Assembly: GCA_010094045.1 (NCBI GenBank) | Contig: ML986580.1 | Coordinates: 636,059 to 700,058 of the forward strand | DNA length: 64,000 nucleotides | Direction of reading: 5' to 3' | From: Lojkania enalia | Taxonomy: Eukaryota > Ascomycota > Dothideomycetes > Pleosporales | Shown here: piece after piece, positions 58,799 through 64,000 of the stretch | How positions within the stretch are numbered: the stretch's first letter is position 1 | Layout of the letters: each line of letters starts with the position of its first letter | Program-made: the position numbers and the translations under genes | Notes under the pieces: model-generated | Told to the model about the DNA's origin: nothing | Database searches by the model: none | What the model saw: only the letters and a program-made list of their open reading frames with translations

Positions 58799-60226
58799 AT
58801 GGATCGGCAGCACTTCGAACCGCGTGATTCCGTTGCGCACATTTGGAGAAGACTCAAATTACCTTGGGACTCAATAACCGCACTCAATTTGGTCGGATAT
58901 CAGAGATATCTCCCATCATCTTTCAAAGTCGACCATCTCGCTCAAAGTACCATTGCGGCCTCTGCACTTGCGGCAGCGCTATTCTGGGCTACCAGGCATG
59001 GCATTCCCGTTCCACAAGTTACCGTCCCAATGGAACATGCATGCGTCGAATTTAAGTCCGAGAGGCTGTATATATTGAACGGAAAAGCTGCTCCTTCATC
59101 CTGGGGCACTATCGGCGGTTTACACAAGACATTGGATGGACATGTGCGAATACACGATGTATTTCCCAGCCATCGGAGAAACGCTTTAGCAATTCTAGGT
59201 CTACCTGAACATGCGACGAGAGAGGAAGTTGTGGGGAGTTTGTTAGGATGGAAATCTGTGGATCTTGAAACCGAAGCGAACATGAAAGGAGCGGTTATTG
59301 TGGCGCTTCGGTCCTTCAAAGAATGGGATCCGCTGCCACAGGCCAAGGCTGTCGCGGATTTCCCGATACTGCTGAATAGAATAGGCTCTGCCATTCCATA
59401 TATCCCATCGTGGGCTGGGAAAGTTGACAAATGTCTTCGAGGAATACGCGTTATAGAGATGAGTCGCGTCATCGCTGCGCCGGTTGCGGGAAAAACCCTT
59501 GCCGTTCATGGTGCCGACGTCGTATGGGTCACGTCTCCAAATTTGCCGGATCTTCCAAGCTTAGACATAGATCTATCTAGGGGGAAGCGAACAGTTCAGC
59601 TAGATATCAAACGACTGGAAGACAAGGAAAAGCTCCTTAAGCTTCTCGAAACTGCCGATGTATTCATTCAAAGTTTTCGGCCAGGAAGCCTAGCGGATCA
59701 TGGACTATCAACTGAAGAATTGACGAAAATTAACCCGAACCTAATTATCGGCAATCTTTCTGCTTACGGACCCGACGGGCCGTGGTCGAGGAATCGTGGC
59801 TTTGATTCGTTAGTCCAAGCATGCTCCGGGATAAACGTCGCAGACGCCGGACGTTACGGTGCTGGAGAACCAGCCCGGGCATTGCCGTGCCAAGCTTTTG
59901 ACCATGGCGCAGGATATTTGCTAGCTACCGGGGTTATTGCGGCTTTATACAAAAGAGCTACTGAGGGTGGATCGTACGAGGTTAATGTGTCTTTGGCGGG
60001 CGTGATGAGGTACATGCGATCGTTAGGCCAACATTATGAGAGAACTAGATTTGATAGAAAGGACTTTTGTCATCCGGAGGATACAGAGACGTATCTGGCG
60101 ACCCGTCAAACGGTATTCGGAGAGCTAAGGGCAGTCAAGCATTCTGCGAGTATTGCGGGTCTAAGTGTAGGGTGGGATGTGATGCCTAAACCCTTAGGCA
60201 GCGATGAGCCTGTCTGGAAGGAATAG
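58799..60226 (+). CDS. Class III CoA-transferase (CaiB/BaiF family)
   Basis: A single exon of 475 codons. The start is the ATG at 58799 (MDRQHFEPRDSVAHIWRRL). An upstream in-frame TTG is not used in fungi. The first ~200 residues are the divergent N-terminal part of fungal members. From GIRVIEMSRVIAAPVAGKTL onward the core CaiB motifs are clear: LAVHGADVVWVTSPNLPDLP, DIDLSRGKRTVQLDIK, LLETADVFIQSFRPGSLADH, IIGNLSAYGPDGPWSRNRGF with DSLVQACSGI, and HGAGYLLATGVIAALYKR. The enzyme should transfer CoA between carboxylic acids, or act as a racemase-like relative. The donor and acceptor are unknown. No peroxisomal C-terminal tripeptide is seen (ends WKE). It could activate an aromatic or dicarboxylic acid for breakdown, by analogy only. 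Confidence 0.93.
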   Translation: MDRQHFEPRDSVAHIWRRLKLPWDSITALNLVGYQRYLPSSFKVDHLAQSTIAASALAAALFWATRHGIPVPQVTVPMEHACVEFKSERLYILNGKAAPSSWGTIGGLHKTLDGHVRIHDVFPSHRRNALAILGLPEHATREEVVGSLLGWKSVDLETEANMKGAVIVALRSFKEWDPLPQAKAVADFPILLNRIGSAIPYIPSWAGKVDKCLRGIRVIEMSRVIAAPVAGKTLAVHGADVVWVTSPNLPDLPSLDIDLSRGKRTVQLDIKRLEDKEKLLKLLETADVFIQSFRPGSLADHGLSTEELTKINPNLIIGNLSAYGPDGPWSRNRGFDSLVQACSGINVADAGRYGAGEPARALPCQAFDHGAGYLLATGVIAALYKRATEGGSYEVNVSLAGVMRYMRSLGQHYERTRFDRKDFCHPEDTETYLATRQTVFGELRAVKHSASIAGLSVGWDVMPKPLGSDEPVWKE

Positions 60227-63200
60227 ATAACTATAAGATTCTTTGTGTCTCACATTTTTATCTCGGCATATCACGCACGGCAGTTGCTTCCCTTCGTTTA
60301 CGCTTCAACTCTTTCGTAGATCGATTCTAGTTCTCTTTCAAACTTGATAATATTGAGAAGCTTATTAGCTTTGGTTGGCAGGAACTGCATCTCTCATTGC
60401 TCTTGGTGGTATTGTTTTTGAGTTTGTGTAGTACTAAAGGCTGCCCAAGACGGAAGGCCCATAATCTAGCCGGCATCGAGCCAATACAAGAGCGGTGCTA
60501 AGTCATATAGTTACTAGCCACCTATTACGTAGCTAAAATCATAGTAAAATTAGTTATGCTTTCTTTAAGTTATACTGTGGTTTATAAATTCCAGTGCCTT
60601 GCGACAATATTCCTATACACACCTGGAATGAACCACCTGGTCGCAGATTTCCACTGTATGGTAAACCCACTGTCACCTTTTTAGTTCAGAACTTTCGGCA
60701 AATGCTTAGGCTCATAATGAAGTCTGTACGAGGGGAACCGCAGGAGGCCGCCCATTCATCTGTTACCGACCTTCTGCTTATATCCATTTGAGGCAATGAA
60801 TGATGTAGACGATGATGTTGAGCTTAACCGTATGGAGAGTCTCAATTTTCTTGCCCCGGTCATAGTTCTCATAGTTGAAACGAAGCAACTATCCTGAGCA
60901 ATTGAAGGAATTCCGAGGCCGTTAGTTTAATGATCCTATCTCCCTAAGCCCCGTCATCGCAGGAATATGGCAAAATCTTGCAATAATGCTGCTTATTACA
61001 AGCTTCCCGTTCTCTAGACCGGAATCACCAAATAGTAGAGTGGATTTTATTTGTTCACTCACTGGGTACTGCATCACGGTAAATCAAGATGCGAAGGCGG
61101 TCATTTTCTAAATATATCCGGAGATATGCACTTTACTGTCATATTTGGATTCTGCTTAATATTTGGAGGCTAGTATAAATACACCAGATATACTTACAAC
61201 ATCTTTTGTTATTGTTTGAAGAGACGGCACAGGGATCTAGAATTCATTGTGGTGAGAGGCGAATCTTGTCTCAGGGAGGGAGATGAGGAGCTGAACTGGT
61301 TGATTGAAGATGGCCAGCGGGCCGTATTTATGTACATGAAAAAAGGGGTATATCAGCTGATATCCAGCGTGATATCGACCGTGATATCGTACGTCGATAT
61401 CTGATACAGCTCGGCAGACTGGCCAAAATCCCCATAACATACATCACAAAAATTGGAAGTCAAATTTGAAGAATTGCATAATTCGGCCGACCAACACTCC
61501 AATTAAGATGTCCATCAAAGCATAGAATGATGACTATGTCAGTATAAAACATTTCTTGGAATAGAAAGAAATTTTGGTAGATAATTCTACATATTTTAAT
61601 TGAGCGAATTTCGGCCTTCTCTCCTATTCTCCGTAGACCAAGGGTCATCAGCAGCAGACAGCCAGCGAAATATGCCCGACGCTTGACTAACTGTGTTGCT
61701 TTCCCCGTTGATACTCCCCGTTTTGGTATCTATTCCACTCTTTTTGGATGAAATCGAATGTTTCACCGCTTCTTGCAAAGTATTCTGGGGCCGTTGGTTG
61801 ATAGGACTGTCCGATTGTAAGTTGGAATTCCCTGCTCCAGTTGAATTCCCACGTGTGGATTGATGATTTCTGACGCTGTTACTCGGTCTGTTTCTTATCA
61901 AAGGGCCTTAGAAAGAGTTCGCGTACCCCGACATGACTTATTGTTCTATTGCTCTGATAGTGGTAGCTCAACGGTTATGGGTGGCACACACTCAAGGCCT
62001 ATCTTCTTGTTCCGATCTAGATATTGCTAGAGTTGATGGAAATCGCAAAGTGACGCGCAGTGCAGTGAGTACAAGGAAAATCTGGTAAACTCTTTAGGAT
62101 TATAGTAGAAAATTCGTCTAGATTACCAGCGATCGTTAGAATATGAAAGCTAAATCTAGTTCCAACAGCGGCTAGCAGTCCATGATTTATACTTTGCGTT
62201 CGCGTCAATCTAAACATTTTACCAGAATCAAACGCCGCACACGAGTCTCCGAAGACGACATTGGCAGGCGATTTAACTACCGAATCAGAGATAGAGTAGC
62301 ACAGGAAGACCATCGCAAGAGAGACTAGTGCAATCCTTCAACTTGATAAGAAAACGAGGCAACTGTATAAGGGTTGTTATATGCATGTCGCCTGTTTTGG
62401 AATGTATAGGCGCGTAACCGCCATAGCAACTCCGAAGGATGGCGCAGCGTCAAGCGCTTAATCCTTCGAATCACGGCGATTCAATATATCTTACCTTGAT
62501 TCGTGTCGTCTGGAGTAGCGCCAGGCTGCAAGCCGCAGTTAGCTTTCACACTAGTCTCATGCAGGCTTGCGGGCAAATTCGCATTCCGTTCCTTTGCCTC
62601 CGATGCAAAGGACTTGGTAGCGTATGGCTGAGGCGAGCGTAGGAAAGCCATCGGGCATATCACCCATATGAGTCAACACTTACCACAGGACCAGACCCCG
62701 ACGCATAGCGGAGGCAGTGCTATGCTGCTACATTCCGTTGCAGTAAGCCTTTTGGAGGAGGCCGGGACTAGATCCTAGGATTCCCTGGAACACTCTATGG
62801 TTATCACACCTAGACATTCGGTAATTGGCCCTTATTGAATATCCAGCGGGGTTTTTGTGCAAATATTGGAAATGAACGCCGCAACTAAGTGGTGCCTTTT
62901 CCGTTTCGACTCATGACAGGCGGAAGAAATCACGCAAAATTATTGGATATCAAAGGTAGGAACAGAACTTCCAATAGGCAACGGCTTGTGCCACTCCGGT
63001 GAAGAAAAGCAAAATCTCAGCAAAGTGCGACTGAATCCTGCTGGATCACCTGAAATACAAAGTGAAAACCTGCAAACGGTAACGACTTCTGTCATCCTCC
63101 ATGAACGTATGATCCTCGCTCAGGACATTCCGGGCCTTTTTGATCCTTTCACCGCAAAAGAAACACCTAATAGCGAGAAGGTCATCGGTATTGGAGGTAG

Positions 63201-64000
63201 AGAGGCGAAGGAATGATGTGCCACAGGCTTAATTAATGAATTGCGGCGTGTGTGGTATCAGGTGCTGATGGACGCAAGGCTCAACTGTTCCTGCAACCTT
63301 AGCGACGTTTCAGTAGGCCGGCTTTGGCTTATGCATTGTAAGCCTATTCCTTTCCGTCAGCAAATCCTTATTCCTGCTATTCATATGATCATATCCGATC
63401 AGGTATTCCTATTAAGGATCGCTTATTGCAGAGTTCATCGCTCCGGTAGAGGAGCCAAGTCGTATTATGGAGACGCGGTTTATACCTGGACTTAGAAATC
63501 TTCAATGGGAAAGACATCGCTGGAGCATCCTTCGAGTAAGGCTCGACGCTAGGGATACATGTGGGTACGGCCCTCTTCGAACCCATCAGTTCTGAGGATT
63601 TAGCAAGATAAACCAGTCGAACAGAATTCACGATGCCCCAATTCTCGCAACTGTTAATAAATGTCAGCATGTAATAATTAAGGAAGATACTGACATAGAG
63701 GCTCAGTTGGTGGCTAAGTAGGTTTTTTTGAGACAAAGATTATTCTGTATCCTTAAGGCGTACTAGAAGAGAAACGGGGTTTTTGTTTCACGCATGGGAG
63801 CATTCAAGGAGCCATTCAATAAGGAAAACCCACCTCTAGGGGATGTGGGGATTGGAGTGGATGAATGACGAGGGTGACGGATGTTGTAACCGCCAGGCGA
63901 CTAGGGTCAACCCCACTTTAGGTGGTAGAGTTTGTGGCTCAGTGTTGAAAATCGGCGATTGCAAATTTTTAATTGTATCCAGCAATCTAAAATATTCACA
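60227..64000. other. Gene-poor right end of window
   Basis: About 3.8 kb with one dispersed repeat copy and no supported gene. Minus-strand frames at 62313-62017 (MVFLCYSISDSVVKSPANVV) and 61901-61596 (Ser/Asn-rich) have protein-like composition and could be two exons of an unknown membrane protein, but no splice join or family was found. A plus-strand frame at 62986-63216 is also unassigned. Confidence 0.4.
61247..61440 (-). repeat. Dispersed ~185-bp repeat, copy 3
   Basis: Same orientation as copy 2. It begins TTGTGGTGAGAGGCGAATCTTG and ends GCTCGGCAGACTGGCCAAAA-type sequence on the plus strand. It has an extra GATATC-containing segment next to the central GATATC palindrome, making it a little longer than the others. 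Confidence 0.85.

Overview
The window is nuclear DNA of a filamentous ascomycete (Pezizomycotina). I favour a plant-associated or saprotrophic Leotiomycete, but that is inference. The evidence is many short spliceosomal introns (mostly 46-126 bp, GTRNGY donors, CTNAC/CTAAC branch points, YAG acceptors), fungal-specific gene families, and C-to-T decay of a transposase that looks like RIP (repeat-induced point mutation). No tRNA, rRNA, CRISPR array or virus was seen.

Layout. 0-6 kb: two fungal proteins of unknown function, the second with a hidden 12-codon first exon. 6-11 kb: long non-coding stretch. 11-16 kb: a membrane-anchored HODM/DUF3445 protein and a membrane-anchored seven-bladed PLL-like propeller lectin gene broken by one TAG. 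18.7-22.7 kb: a large non-canonical poly(A)/poly(U) polymerase. 24.5-25.6 kb: a six-exon isochorismatase-fold hydrolase with a probable mitochondrial presequence. 26.3-31.2 kb: phosphoketolase and acetate kinase, head to head over one 679-bp promoter. Together they convert xylulose-5-P or fructose-6-P to acetyl-P and then acetate plus ATP. 31.5-32.5 kb: a decayed short-chain dehydrogenase.

34-38 kb: a secreted type-B carboxylesterase and a secreted BBE-type FAD oxidase, convergent with 120 bp between stop codons. 38-47 kb: AT-rich, gene-poor, repeat-rich land holding a RIP-degraded Fot1/pogo transposase, an MFS transporter, a 150-bp direct duplication and two of three copies of a ~185-bp dispersed repeat. 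47-60 kb: accessory metabolic genes. These are a DUF3500 protein, a 126-aa three-exon orphan, a tannase/feruloyl esterase, a salicylate-hydroxylase-like monooxygenase divergent from the esterase, an af470-like (DUF4188) membrane protein and a class III CoA-transferase. 60-64 kb: non-coding, with the third repeat copy.

How the genes may work together. Phosphoketolase plus acetate kinase form one clear pathway. The feruloyl esterase, FAD monooxygenase, carboxylesterase, BBE oxidase and CoA-transferase suggest breakdown of plant phenolic esters, but this is a loose neighbourhood rather than a proven cluster. All exon joins were made by eye from splice signals, reading frame and family knowledge. 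No transcript or database search was available.
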